Assembly (NCBI RefSeq): GCF_030272615.1
Contig: NC_081406.1
Span: 234,670,422 to 234,734,421 of the forward strand
Direction: 5' to 3'
Length of the DNA: 64,000 nucleotides
DNA from: Cryptomeria japonica
Taxonomy: Eukaryota > Streptophyta > Pinopsida > Cupressales > Cupressaceae
Positions 47,657 through 59,572 of the stretch are shown here, in pieces. The notes beneath the pieces were generated by a model. The model was not told the DNA's origin and made no database searches. It saw nothing but the letters and a program-made list of their open reading frames with translations. Position 1 is the stretch's first letter. The number at the start of each line of letters is the position of its first letter. Position numbers and translations under genes: made by a program.

Positions 47657-48748
47657 ATTGGAAATGTGCCTCTAATTCAATTGACCCTTTGTGTTCATAC
47701 TGATTGGGTTGACTCTGACCGATGAAATAGTGTGAATGAAATCTATGATATCTATTGGCATGACTCTTGCTGATGTATCCTCTTTCATCGGGTACTCAGA
47801 GAAGTAGTTTTGAAGTCATCTCGATGACCCGATGAAGTCATCTTTGGTCATCGGGGTAGCATCGGCTATCGGGATAGTTATTTAGTCGTTATACCTATGA
47901 CTCGATGAAGTCTCCTTTGGCTTGTTGAATGCTATGTCAATTACTGGATGGATCCGCTTTGGTAGACTTCAGTATTATCAGAGCTCGGGATAACTAGTTT
48001 GATTGTCTTGTCAATGACCCGATGAGGTCGCCTACGATGATCAGGTTGACAAGTTGGAGGCTATCTCGATGAGCCGATGGAGCCAATCCATTTGGAGCCG
48101 CATTAGTGGAGTTGTCTACTGGTTCATCAAGAGATTGAAGCAATGCATTTGTGGTTTTTCTGATGGTCGATGGAGTAGAGACTGGCCGCAGATGCTCGCT
48201 TTGAACCGAAGTCCAAAAGATGAAAAGATTAGCTCGTGGTCACATCAAAAGTTCTTGCTAGTGTATATGAATATGAATAGACCCAACTTCCTGGTGCATG
48301 TGGGATATTGTGTTTCTCGTGAATGCAAATCGATGTAGATGGTTAGACTTCAAGATGTTGGTGTAGTTGCCCAGCTGAACGGCTGACAATCTAGTATAGG
48401 AAGACAAGAGGAAACTCAATGAGTGTGAGTTTTGTTGAGAAGTCATGACTGATAATCGAGAGCCGATTGAAGCGACTAGTTTGTTTAGAATCTGAGAGCG
48501 AATGTCTATAGTTCTAGACTAAAACCTTATTGTAAATTCATTTACTAGAAATAAAGTGTCGAATTGTTGGTGGTGGGTTTTTTCTTGAAAGGGTTTTCCC
48601 ACATAATTATTGATGTTCTGTCTCTATGTTGATTCTATCTATTTTTGTCTATGTTATTCTTAACATTTTCTAAAAGTTTTAAACTACATTCTTGTATGAT
48701 TTTTCTTGCTAATTGACATTAGGAAGGTGTTTATGCACTGTACTTACA
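47657..48748 (+). repeat. C3 5' LTR
   Basis: Starts TATTGGAAATGTGCC (3' copy TGTTGGAGATGTGCC, so G-to-A changes hit the terminal TG) and ends ACTTACA. It is rich in CCGATGA and TCGGGT-like motifs. Confidence 0.9.
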
Positions 48749-48750
48749 AG

Positions 48751-48762
48751 TGGTATCAGAGC
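48751..48762 (+). other. C3 primer-binding site (initiator Met tRNA)
   Basis: TGGTATCAGAGC, an exact match to the standard copia site, two bases after the LTR. Confidence 0.95.
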
Positions 48763-48866
48763 TTGGCCCATTTTGTTATCCTTGTTGGGTAGGGTTAGTT
48801 TTTTGTGTCAGTTATGTTTCAGTGGGAGTCTTGCAGAGTATCTACTTGTTTGTTTTACAAGTTAAG

Positions 48867-51317
48867 ATGGAGAGCACCTCAGGGTGCATAGACATGGAGA
48901 AATTTAATGATTCTAGTTTCAAACAATGGAAACTCAAGATGGAAGACTTGTTGGTTGACCGAGACCTTTGGATTGCTATGTCTGGGCAGAAACCTACAAG
49001 CATGAAGCAAGACGATTGGGAATTAGCCAACCAGAAGGCAAGGGGTCTAATCAGGCTATGTCTTGTTGATTCTATTTTGTTAAATGTCCATGAGGAGAAA
49101 ATTGCACATCTTCTCTGGAATAAGTTGGGAGATATTTATCAAAGTAAGTCCTTGGTGAATAAACGTTTCTTGAGAAAAAGGTTGTACTCTCTGAAGATGG
49201 ATGCACAAACAATATTGGTAGACCACTTGAATGCATTCAACATGGTTCTTGCACAATTAACTTATGTTGGTGTGTCCATTGAGGAAGAAGAACATTGCAT
49301 GTTGCTATTGTGTTCATTGCCTAACTCTTGGGAACACTTAGTGATGGATATCAGTAGTACTACGACCTATTTCAAGATGGATACTATGGTTAATACTCTT
49401 TTGTTAGAAGAAATGAGAAAGAAGTATTCTGAAGGGACAAAAGATGCACTCTATGTTTGAGTCAGACTGAAGGACAAAGACAAGAAGAAAGGAAAGAAGT
49501 CCAAGTCTAAAGAGAGATCAAAATCTCCAGGCAAGAAGTCAAAGGTGAAGTATTGGAACTGTGAGCAAAAAGGGCATATCCAAAAGGATTGCAAGGAGGA
49601 GGAGAAGAAGAAGAATTATTTTGGCACTGAATCTGCTCAGAGTGATGCAGATGCATTTTTTGCAGTCTTGGCAGTGCCTACCTCAGATGACACTTGGTTA
49701 GTAGATTCTGGCACATCTTTTCACATGACCTCCCACAAGGAGGGGTTCTCAAAGTATGAACTGTATGCTGGTGGAAAGGTATACTTGGCTAGTAACTATA
49801 CATTGGAGATTGGAGGGAGAGGCAGAATTAAAATTCAATTCCCAAATGGTGGAGTGAAGGGGATCAATGGAGTTCTTCATATACCGGGTCTAGCAAGAAA
49901 CCTTCTCTCTATAAGTAAACTTAATGATGTTGGAGTACAAGTTACATTTGTATCTAGTGGTTGCAAGATAACTAGGGGTTCCATTGTTTTGGCAAAGGGT
50001 GATCGCATTGGTACATTGTATAATTTAAATTTTGAACCTATATGTTGTAATGTAACCTCTGCAAAGTTTGTTAAGACAACTATAATGATGCATAATGCTA
50101 ATTCATTGGAAGCTAAACTTTGTGCTGAGAAAACAATGATCTGGCATAATAGGTTAGGCCACATAGGTGAAAAAGGTTTAAAAGCCTTAAAGAATAAGAA
50201 TTTGGTTGAAGGTTTGGATGATTGTAGTTTTGAGTTTGATTTCTGCGAACATTGCATATATGGAAAACATAACCGTGTTTAGTTTTATTCCAGTTCTCTT
50301 AAATCTTCCGACATTCTGGATTATGTTCACTCTGATGTTATTGGTCTAGTGGATGTTCCTTCTTTGTCTAAGTATAAGTACTATGTATCTTTTGTAGATG
50401 ATTATTCAAGAAGGGAATTTGTGTACTTTCTTAAAATTAAATCAAAAGTGTTTAGTCGGTTTAAGGAGTTTAAGAACCTTGTTGAAAATCAGAATGGGAG
50501 AAGGATTAAATGTTTAAGAATGAACAATGGTGGTGAATATTGTGGTGTAGATTTTGACAAGTACTATATTGATCATGGAATTAAGAGACATAAGACTGTA
50601 CCTTACACTCCACAACAAAATGGAGTTGCTGAAAGGTTGAATCGGTCTCTAATGGAGAAAGCAAGAATCATATTGAGCGGAGCTAGGTTGGAAAAAAAAT
50701 TCTGGACTGAAGCAGTTGCTACAACATGTTACCTACTGAATCGTTCTCCTACTTCAGCAATTGTTGACAAAACATCTATGGAAGCATGGTCTGGTAAGAA
50801 ACCTTCTTAAAGGGACCTTCGTGTTTTTGGTGCAGAGGCATATGCTCATGTACCTAATATTAATAGATCTAAGTTGGATAACAAAGTTGTGAAATGTATC
50901 TTCATTGGCTATGGAGTTGGTGTGAAAGTATACAAACTTTAGAATCTAGTGACTAGTAAGGTTATGTACAGTAGAAGTGTAATTTTTCATGAGCTGAAAC
51001 CTATGTCACTACATCACAACATATGAAAGAAAGGAGAAGCTGAGGTTGAAATTCCTCCAGCTAAGGAAGAATCTTTAGAGACACCAGAAGATGAGGAGAT
51101 TTCAAGCAGTTCGAGTAGTTCTGAAGAAGAACATGATGATGAACCTCCTGTTGAACCTCAAGAAGCCTCAACACTAGAGTTGAGAAGAACTACTCGGGAG
51201 AGGCGGCAACCTGATAGGTATACACCTAATAAGTATAGTCACTCTATGTTGAATGTTAATTATGCTTATGCTTTACTTCCAGATACTGATGAGCCTAGGA
51301 CTGTCAAAGAAGCTATT
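48867..51317 (+). pseudogene. C3 polyprotein part 1: gag, protease, integrase
   Basis: I choose the ATG at 48867 (MESTSGCIDMEKFN) because copia gag begins this way; an upstream in-frame ATG at 48750 overlaps the primer-binding site. Gag 'FKQWKLKMEDLLVDRDLW'. Zinc knuckle 'YWNCEQKGHIQKDC', first Cys changed to Tyr. Protease 'WLVDSGTSFHM'. Pre-integrase 'IWHNRLGHIGEKGLKAL'. Integrase 'YVSFVDDYSRREFVYFLKIK', 'CLRMNNGGEYCG', 'TPQQNGVAERLNRSL'; the second catalytic Asp (usually RTDNGGEF) reads Asn. Stops: TGA 49458, TAG 50280, TAA 50808, a TAG near 50941 and a TGA near 51024. The frame reaches 'EPRTVKEAI' at 51317, where the solo LTR interrupts it. Confidence 0.92.
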
Positions 51318-52941
51318 TGTAGCATAGGAAATAGGAATCATTAAAGCAATATATATAAAGACATATTAATCATTATTAGCTCAATCACAAACACACATTG
51401 CAATGATCTAATCCTAAGCACACTCAATAGAGACATGAAATAAAACATTCAAAAGAAAAGATCATGCAAACCAAAGATGGGATTCAAATGCTCCTTCATG
51501 CGGCTCCATTGTTCTTCTTTCTTCTCCAAATAGGTTTGTTGTGGATCTCACCTTCAAGTGCATACACCTAATTGTGAAAGCAAGATTGACTTTGACACAA
51601 GAATACTCGAAGTGTAAATTCAATAGTCTGATTAAGGATTCGCAAAAATTAGGGCTTGATTGTAGAAAATCATCCAATTTATAGAGAAATTGGAGAAATG
51701 ACAAGATTAGCATGATCCAATTCAAATGGAAATTGCAAATCAATATGACAAATTATGACAAATTATGCACTTTCTATGCACAATTTGTTGATTGATAATT
51801 TATGACAAAATATGACACATTCTATGTCAAAATTGATTGATTGTCAATTATGACAAATTATGACAAATTGAAATGTCATTCCCATAGAATTAGGAGATGA
51901 AATAGGAGGGAAAAGAAATTAGAAATTAAGAAAATTAGAAAATTGAAAAAAGAGGAAAATTAGGAATTAGAAATTAGGTAAATTAATTAATAATTTTTCA
52001 TTTATTAATTAATTTACAAGAGGAAGAATAATTAGCCAATTAAATAAAGATTTAATTGTAACGAGAAAAATTAGGATAAATAAACAATTTATTAATCCTA
52101 AAGGAAGAAATGACACACAAGGTTAAATGATGAAATCACGAAACCCTAGAAGACGAATTAGCAATGCGAGAATGACAATTAGGTCTTGATGAAAGATAAT
52201 TGATTCGATTTGATTTTGAATTGATAAATGACCAGTGTGATAAATGATTTGATTGATAGATGCGCCAATTGACGAGGAACAATGACAAATTGATCCAAAT
52301 TGACATAATTGAGATAGACAACAATTGATAGCGAAATGATCGCAAAATGACAAAATTGACAAGAGGACAAGGATCGATAACAAAATAGATTGCAAGACGA
52401 CAAGATTGAAAATTACCACGATCGATGATAAATCGATCGCAAAATGACAAGATTGAAAATGACAACGATTGATGACAAATCGATCGCAAAATGACAAGAT
52501 TGAAAATGACAACGATCGATGACAAATCGATCGCAAAATGACAAGATTGATAAACCGATCGCCAGATGATAAGATTGAAAATAGGACAAAACCCTAATTA
52601 GGATTCACGATGTCCAAAATAATAAGATTGATGATAAGATTGATAAGAGGACAAAACCCTAATTAGGATTGATGATGTCCAAAATGATAATAAATGAATA
52701 CGGACATTGATGCAATAGGATAAAATTGATCAAAATCATGACTGGATAATGTTATCGACAAGACCAAATTCAAACACGAGACAAAGGAAGAATGTAGAAG
52801 AATGACTCGATGTTCGCAAATGATAAAAACCAAGTGCGTGACATAGGAGAAATGATAATGTGACGCAAAAACCTAAAATGAGGCAATGCGCAAATGTTAA
52901 AGTATGACCTCGCAAGCATTGACCATTTTTAGGTGTCTACA
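51318..52941 (-). mobile_element. Family L solo LTR inside C3
   Basis: The reverse complement matches the L LTRs: TGTAGACACCTAAAAATGG at 52941 and TGTAGCATAGGAAAT (the other end) at 51318. A perfect target duplication CTATT is at 51313-51317 and 52942-52946. Removing it restores the copia reading frame (...VKEAI then KLPDSD...). A solo LTR arises by recombination between the two LTRs of a full element, so a full L element once sat here. Confidence 0.93.
52399..52539 (-). repeat. 47-bp minisatellite in L LTR, three units
   Basis: Units begin GACAAGATTGAAAAT at 52399, 52446 and 52493 and contain CGAT(C/T)GATGA(C/T)AAATCGATC. The same array in other L LTRs has different unit numbers. Confidence 0.85.
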
Positions 52942-52946
52942 CTATT

Positions 52947-54501
52947 AAGCTGCCTGATTCAGATTCCTGGTTGGAAGCCATGAATGATAAAATGTCATCA
53001 TTGGATAAAAATGGAACTTGGGATTTGGTGCCACTACCTAAAGGTAGAAATCCTATAGACTACAAGTGGGTATTCAAAAAGAAGTATGGTCCAGATGGCA
53101 TAATTGACAAGTACAAAGCAAGATTGGTCGCAAAGGGGCATTCTCAAAAGGAAGGTATGGACTATGGAGAGATCTTTTCTCTTGTGGCTAAGCTGACATC
53201 TATCAAATTTCTCTTGTCACTTGCAGCAGCATATGATTGAGAGATTGAACAGATGGATGTGAAGATGATGTTTCTTCATGGTGATCTTGAAGAAGAAATT
53301 TATATGTCTCAGCCTAAGCACTTTGTGAAACAGGTAAACAAATTTTGGTATGCAGGCTCAAGAATTCTTTGTATGGTTTGAAACAGTCTCCCAAAATGTG
53401 GAATCAAAAGTATGATACATTTGTTTTTTCCTTGGGATTTATGATATCAGAAGCTGATCATTGTGTTTACTACAAGACTAAAGGTGATAGGATTCTTATC
53501 ATAGCTTTGTATGTAGATGACATGTTGTTCAAAGGAAATACAAAATGTATGATCTCGGATCTAAAATCTTAGTTATCTATGAAATTTGAAATGAAGGATT
53601 TAGGAGAAACAAATTACATTTGGGAATGGAGATCAAAGGGGATAGATCTAAGAGAAAAAAATTTCTCAGCCAGAGAAAATATATAACTAATGTTCTTGAC
53701 AAGTTTCATATGTATGACTATAAATCACAAGTTGTTCCAATCTTGTAGGGAACTAAGCTTTCTGTGCTTGACAGTCTAAAATCTCCAAAAGAGATTTCTA
53801 ACATGAAGAAAATCCCTTATGCAAGTGCTATTGGTAGCTTGATGTAATCTATGGTATGTACAAGATCAGACATTGCCCAGCTAGCGGGAGTACTTAGCAG
53901 GTTTATGTCGAATCAAGGAAAGCCGCATTGGGATGCTGTAAAGAGGGTGTTTATATATCTAAAGGGAAAGTTAGATTTTTCTTTGTGCTATCATGGCAAT
54001 TTAAATGATTTAAAGAGAACTCTTAGAATTTGTGGTTATGTAAATTCTGATTGGGCAGGAGACATTGACATCAAAAGATCCACCAGTGGATATATTTTTG
54101 TTCTGAATGGTGGAACAATAAGTTGGATGATCAAGCGACAGTCTGTAGTCACGTTGTCCACTACAAAGACAAAATACATGGTAGCCACACATTCTTGTAA
54201 AGAAGTTGTTTGGATCAAGCATTTGAGTACAGATATTAGCTTTGATGCATGGAAGATTGAAATTTGGAGTGACAGTCAGAGTGCTATATGTCTAGCAAAG
54301 AACCCTACTTTCCATGCCAGAACGAAGCATATTGATGTTCAGTATCACTTTGTTCATAACATGGTGGAAGATGGAAAATTTTATCTTAACAAGGTAGACA
54401 CTCTGGAAAATGTTGCAGACGCCTTGATGAAACCGGTGAGCACTCACAAGTTCACATGGTGTTCTAATTCTATGGGTCTTGATACCCATGATTCTCAGTA
54501 A
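52947..54501 (+). pseudogene. C3 polyprotein part 2: reverse transcriptase and RNase H
   Basis: RT begins 'WLEAMNDKMSSLDKNGTWDL', then 'YKWVFKKKYGPDG', 'KARLVAKGHSQKEGMDYGE', 'NSLYGLKQSPKMWNQKYD' and an intact YVDDM box (about 53510). A frameshift lies near 53340-53355. RNase H: 'GYVNSDWAGDIDIKRSTSGY', 'WSDSQSAICLAKNPTFHART', ending 'GLDTHDSQ' and TAA at 54499. Stops include TGA 53238, TAG 53570 and a TAA near 53845. The second half of RT (53573-53850) is recognisable but broken. Confidence 0.9.
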
Positions 54502-54534
54502 TGTCTGGAATGGTAATCAGTCTAGTGAATTCCT

Positions 54535-54549
54535 CGTCAAGTGGGAGTT
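54535..54549 (+). other. C3 polypurine tract region
   Basis: GTCAAGTGGGAGTT directly precedes the 3' LTR start TGTTGGAGATG, the common copia tract. Confidence 0.8.
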
Positions 54550-55666
54550 TGTTGGAGATGTGCCTCTAATTCACTTGACCTTTGTTCATACAGATCGGGT
54601 TGACTCTGGCCAATGAAAGAGTGTGAAGGAAATTTGTAAGCTCTATCGGTATGACTCTTGCCAATGTATCTTCTTTCATTGGGTACTCGAAGAAGCAGTT
54701 TTGAAGTCATCCCGATGACTCAATGAAGTCATCTTCGGTCATCGGGGTAGCATCAACTATTAGGATAGTTGTTCGGTCGTTATACCGATGACCCGATGAA
54801 GTCGCCTTCGGCGGTCAGGATGTCATCAGCTGTAGGAGGATATTTTTGAATGCTATGCCGATTACCCGATGGATCTGCTTTGGTCAACTTTGGTGTTATC
54901 GAAGATCAGGGTAACCAGTTTGATTGTCTTGTCGATGACCTGATGAGGTTGCCTTCAATGATCAAGTTGACAAGTTGGAGGCTATCTCGATGAGCCAATG
55001 AAGCCGATCCATTTCGAACCGCATTAGTGGAGTCATGTACTGGTTCATCAAGAGATCGGAGCAATGCATTTGATGTTTTTCCAATGGCCGATGGAGTAGA
55101 GACTGATCGTGGATGCTCACTTCGAACCAAAGTCCAAAAGATGAGCTCGTGGTCAAATTAGAAGTTCCTGCCACTGTAAATGAATACGAACTGACCCAAC
55201 TTCCTGGTGCATGTGGGATATTATGTTTCTCAGGAATGCAGACTGACAAAGATGGTTAGACTTCAAGTCATTGGTTTAGTTGCTCAGATGAATGGTCAAC
55301 GATATGGTATAGGAAGACAAGAGGAAACTCAATAAGTGTGAGTTTCATTGAGAAGCCGTGACTTATAATCAAGAGCCAATTGAAGTGACCAGTTCATTTA
55401 GAATTTGAGAATGATTGCCTATAGTTGTAGATTGAAACCTTATTGTAAATTCATTTACTATAAATAAAGTGTCAAACTATTAGTGGTGGATTTTTTCCTG
55501 AAAGGGTTTTCCTACATAATTCTTGGTGTTTTGTCTCTGTGTTGATTCTATCTGTTTTTGTCTATGTTATTCTTAACGTTCTGTAAAAGTTTTAAACTAC
55601 ATTCTTGTATGATTTCCCCTGCTAATTAAAATTAGGAAGGCGTTTCCACACTATGCTTTCCTTACA
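54550..55666 (+). repeat. C3 3' LTR
   Basis: 1117 bp, TGTTGGAGATG to TTCCTTACA, aligned with 47657-48748 throughout. The second GCGAT duplication follows. Confidence 0.92.
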
Positions 55667-55671
55667 GCGAT

Positions 55672-56085
55672 ACAATATGTCATCCTGAATACATTTACAC
55701 AATATCCAATCAATAAACCATTCCCAAAACGTGTCGTGCTGATCTAGAACATGATATCTTATACTAGTCCATAACCTAGTCCTATCTGCCGGTAAATGCA
55801 AATCTGTCAACTTGATTAGACCAATAAGAAAAAAACTAAATCCAAACATCCAATCCATGTCTTCGACATAACCAAATGTTCTCCAGATGATAACAAGTCA
55901 TCATCACTGCCGGTGAATGATATAACCTACTAATGAACATATGCGGGTGAACACAATGTGTCAGTTCAACATTAAACTAATATAACCAGAGTGCCAAATC
56001 AACAATAAAAACTCCAAGAATATAAGTGTTAACATCAATGATAAAACCAATGCAACACATGACGAAGTCATCCATAATACCAACA
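55672..56085 (-). repeat. C4 3' LTR, right part
   Basis: Resumes after the C3 insertion and ends ...TAATACCAACA at 56085, next to the C4 polypurine tract. It contains CCGGT motifs near 55788 and 55910. Confidence 0.7.
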
Positions 56086-56099
56086 ATCTCCTGCTTTGG
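56086..56099 (-). other. C4 polypurine tract
   Basis: The minus strand reads CCAAAGCAGGAGAT, a one-base variant of the C2 tract. The stretch 56100-56409 between it and the coding end is noncoding and repeats the phrases CAATCTCCC and CCAAAAAT. Confidence 0.65.
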
Positions 56100-56409
56100 C
56101 ATTGATGGCAACACTAAATGGAAAAACATCTAAGTGCCAAAAATAGAATGCCAAATACCAATAAACCAACAATCTCCCAAAATAGATCAATACCAAAAAT
56201 CAAAACCAGAAAAACATCTCTCCCCAAAGTAAAATGTTTTTCCATTGATATCTCTCCCCCTTTGTCATCAAATGCCAAAGCAGTTAAGAATCAAAATCAA
56301 AACTTAACATACAGCTAACTAGTCCCCCTGAGAAGTAGGTCACCTTCATCAAAGCCAAAAAAAAGATTTTTCTGTTAGTCCCTGTCGATTTGATGCTAAT
56401 CTTCATCAT

Positions 56410-57105
56410 TCAAGTCTCTATTGGTGAGGAAATTACCCCAAGATGCTCTCTAAGATATTCAAATGTTTCCTTAGGCAAAGGCTTTGTAAATATATCTACA
56501 ATTTGCTCTTTAGTATTCACATAAACCAATCTCACTTCATTTGCTTCAACATTCTCTTTCAGAAAATTGTACTTAATAGAAACATGCTTTGTCTTAGAGT
56601 GAAATACCAGATTCTTTGATATATCAATTGTTGTTGAATTATCACAATAAATAGTTACTGGTTCTTGCATTTTACCTTTATATCCTTCAACATTTTCTTG
56701 ATCCATAATACCTGAGTACAATTAGTTGTTGTTGCAACATATTCTTCTTCTGCTATAGATAATGATGTACAACTCTGCTTCTTGTTGATCCATGAAATCA
56801 ACCTTCTGCCAAGAAAGAATGCACTGCCAGTGGTACTCTTTATGTCATCTATATCTCCTGCCCAATTTGAATCTTTATATGCACATAACCCAAAATTGTC
56901 ATTCTTAGGATACCATAAACTAAGATTTGTTGTGCCTTGTAGGTACCAAAAAGTCCTTTTTACTACTGATTCCTAATTTTCTTTAGGATTGCTTTGAAAT
57001 CTAGATACAATACATACTACATTCATTATATCAAGTCTGGTTTGTGTCAAATATAGTAATCCTCCAATCATATATTTGTACCTTGTTGGATTAATAGGAA
57101 ATGCA
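56410..57105 (-). pseudogene. C4 copia RNase H fragment
   Basis: The minus-strand C-terminal end of a copia polyprotein, in order: 'YMIGGLLYLTQTRLDIM' (about 57080), 'SNWAGDIDDIKSTTGSAFF', 'EEEYVATTTNCTQVLW', then 56721-56410 with 'IYCDNSTTIDISKNLVFHSK' and 'DIFTKPLPKETFEYLREHLG'. Everything upstream (gag to RT, 5' LTR) is missing. The sequence changes to unrelated DNA at about 57105. Confidence 0.85.
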
Positions 57106-57716
57106 ACCCGTAGGAGCAAACCCTAAAACTGAGAAAATGTGCCCCAATTGTGATGCAGAGTCGACAGTATCCATTGATCACGCGGGAGAACCGACCTGAC
57201 TGCTTCATGTTACGACATAGACTCAAAAGCACGGACAGAGATACAATAGCAGGACTTGGTATAGGAGGGACATCATCCTTGAGACATGGTAGGGATGAGG
57301 AGGATAGAGGGAGCACCCAGTGACAGAGGCACATGCTCCTTATGACAGATAGTGGACATTATGTAGTGTGATATTATATAGTCAGCCTGTGGGCCATACT
57401 TAGGACAGATAGTCCAATTTTGTACTCCGATATTATTTTGACATATGATATGATATGCATCGATATGATGGGATGTAATGTGTGATGACTGATGTTATTT
57501 TCCATGTATGGATGACTTATGCACTGTTTCTATACCTTTGTGGAATATGTATGGATATGTTTTTGTTTATGCGTTTTTGTTTTTGATGCCTTGATAGTAT
57601 GAAATGGATAAAATGCTTGATATGATGCTTAATGTAATGCAAATTTACTAACGAAATGGATGCAGGATGTAGCATATGTGTTTGGATATCAGAGCACTAG
57701 ACCGAACTGACTATCC
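57106..57716. other. Unassigned 0.6 kb between C4 and L copy 3
   Basis: This is neither copia coding nor similar to the corresponding L 3' end in the other copies. It is rich in GATATGATATG and TGGATAT phrases (57430-57690). No supported ORF. It may be a variant L 3' end or a separate insertion. Confidence 0.4.
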
Positions 57717-58439
57717 AGACTGACGGAAGAAATGTTAGTAAGAAATGAGATAGAGGGCAGTTAGAGATGATGAAAAACTTGCTTTCAGTAATGCACTTTG
57801 TAGGTGAGAACCTTTATTTTTATGTAGCAAAATGGATGCGTAGCATCATGGCATGGAAGGCCAGAGCTGAAATGCAACCCTTTTTGCAAAAGACAGACAC
57901 ATCACAGACAAACAACAATCACAATCAAGAAAAGGACCATGATCCATCTCGGTCACTCTAAATCACTCAGTGACATCATCGAGCAACATAGGAACATGAC
58001 CGAAGCCAAAGATAAATCAGTAAAAAGATAAGATGCACAAATTCCAACAAATCAAACAAACATCTTGATCTTCAGTGTCAAAAGTTGAAAGCGTTGATAG
58101 GACAATCATGCTGTCTGGTTTCAGGACATGCGGTACCCCGTCTAAGATAGGACACAGTCTGGTTTCGAGTATACCACACCCTGTATAAGACCCATGATAG
58201 TGTGACAAGGACAAATTGATTTTGAGGTTGATTGATATGACAATTCGGATCAGTTTGAATGTCTGGTTTGAGTGAAAAAGTTCATCTGTTAACACATGAT
58301 TTCATTAAAGCACAATGTTCAATTGATTGCGTGGCATTGGAGGGATGCTCAGTGATTTGTCTTATGCACAAAAGGGGATATTTATTGAAAAAAATGCTTG
58401 TTGTTGGATTTTAATGTTTTGAAATGTTTTTTGTGTTCA

Positions 58440-58640
58440 TTTTTTCAGGACTTTTTATGATTTTTAGGGATTTTCATTTTTTTAATTTTTAGATATTTTT
58501 TCAGGACATTATTTGATTTTTTTGAGATTTTTTCAGGACATTTTTAAATGTTTTTGAGATTTTTTTAGGACATTTTTCAATTTTTTTATGAAATTTTTTC
58601 AGGACATTTTAAATTTTTTTTGTTTTTAGTTTTTAATGAC
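58440..58640 (-). repeat. Expanded AGGACATTTTT-type repeats in L copy 3
   Basis: TTTTTTCAGGACATTTT-like phrases recur about five times at roughly 35-45 bp spacing. Copies 1 and 2 have only two or three such phrases (AAATGTCCTGAAAAAA), so this is a local expansion. Confidence 0.6.
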
Positions 58641-59249
58641 TTTGCCCCCAGTGTCTAGCAAGGCAAGGAATATGATAGGTGAATAAATAGGCTTGCTGAA
58701 ATGATGGTGGATAGAGGGAAGACAAAGGCCTTTTATCGTGGAGACAATACGGATGCAATTTCCAAGGGCTATGGTGTGATGGGACAAGAGACTGGATATG
58801 ACAATGTAAAGCAGGAACATGGCATGAGGGACATGTCAAGAGGTGTTTGAAACCATGTTTAAATTTTGCGTCCTTATGTCAGATCAAGATCAAGGAATGA
58901 AAAAGAGTGTATGGATAGTGATAAGATATGGATAGGATAAGCAAGACCAAGAATGGATAAGGGACATGGACTGAAGGTCGGGATAGGATAAGGGATAGTG
59001 GCAGAAAGTTGCAATAAGACAGGGAATATGGATGAAAGGTTGTAATAAGCAAATGGATAAAGACCAAAAGCTATGATAGACTAAAAGCTGCAAACAAGAT
59101 GCATGATGCTCATGATGATCCTCAGCCTTGTCAAGATCAAAGGTGGAAAGGGGAAATGGATATGAGGGATGATAGGACATGAAGGGTAATAGGACATGAA
59201 GGAGGAAATCTGCCCCCAAGTGTGGTGTGCAAGAAGTTCATAAATTACA

Positions 59250-59317
59250 CATGACGCCTGTTTTCCAGGTTTTCATCATGGTACTTGCCCAAGGCGCCTG
59301 TTTGCCAGGTTTTCACC
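59250..59317 (-). other. Twin bulged RNA hairpins, L copy 3
   Basis: On the minus strand, hairpin 1 (59317 to 59293) is GGTG, AAAA, CCTG, GCAAA, CAGG, CGCC and hairpin 2 (59280 to 59250) is CATGATG, AAAA, CCTG, GAAAA, CAGG, CGTCATG. Both changes in the outer stems convert U-A to U-G pairs, so pairing is kept. Confidence 0.6.
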
Positions 59318-59572
59318 AGTGGACGAATTATTTTTCTTTACTTTTTTTTTTTTCTTTTGTCTTTTTTTTTTTTCACTTTTTTTTTTTGTATTTTGACTTT
59401 CTCAATAGAAGATGGACACATGATAGGGGATGGAAGAAGGACTCAAGCATCTTTTTTTTTTTTTTTTTTTGGATAGTAGCCTTGAAATAAATGGACCATG
59501 ACCTTTAAAAGTATGCTCAAAGACGTTGGTAGGATAAGGACATGGAAAATGACATGAAACTAAGGCAAGGAT

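Larger units (their letters stand above)
47657..55666 (+). mobile_element. C3 Ty1/copia element, complete with nested solo LTR
   Basis: 8010 bp including the nested 1.6 kb L solo LTR. A perfect target duplication GCGAT is at 47652-47656 and 55667-55671. LTRs of 1092 and 1117 bp, a perfect primer-binding site, polypurine tract and all copia domains are present, on the opposite strand to C2 and C4. The polyprotein has several stops and frameshifts. Confidence 0.92.
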
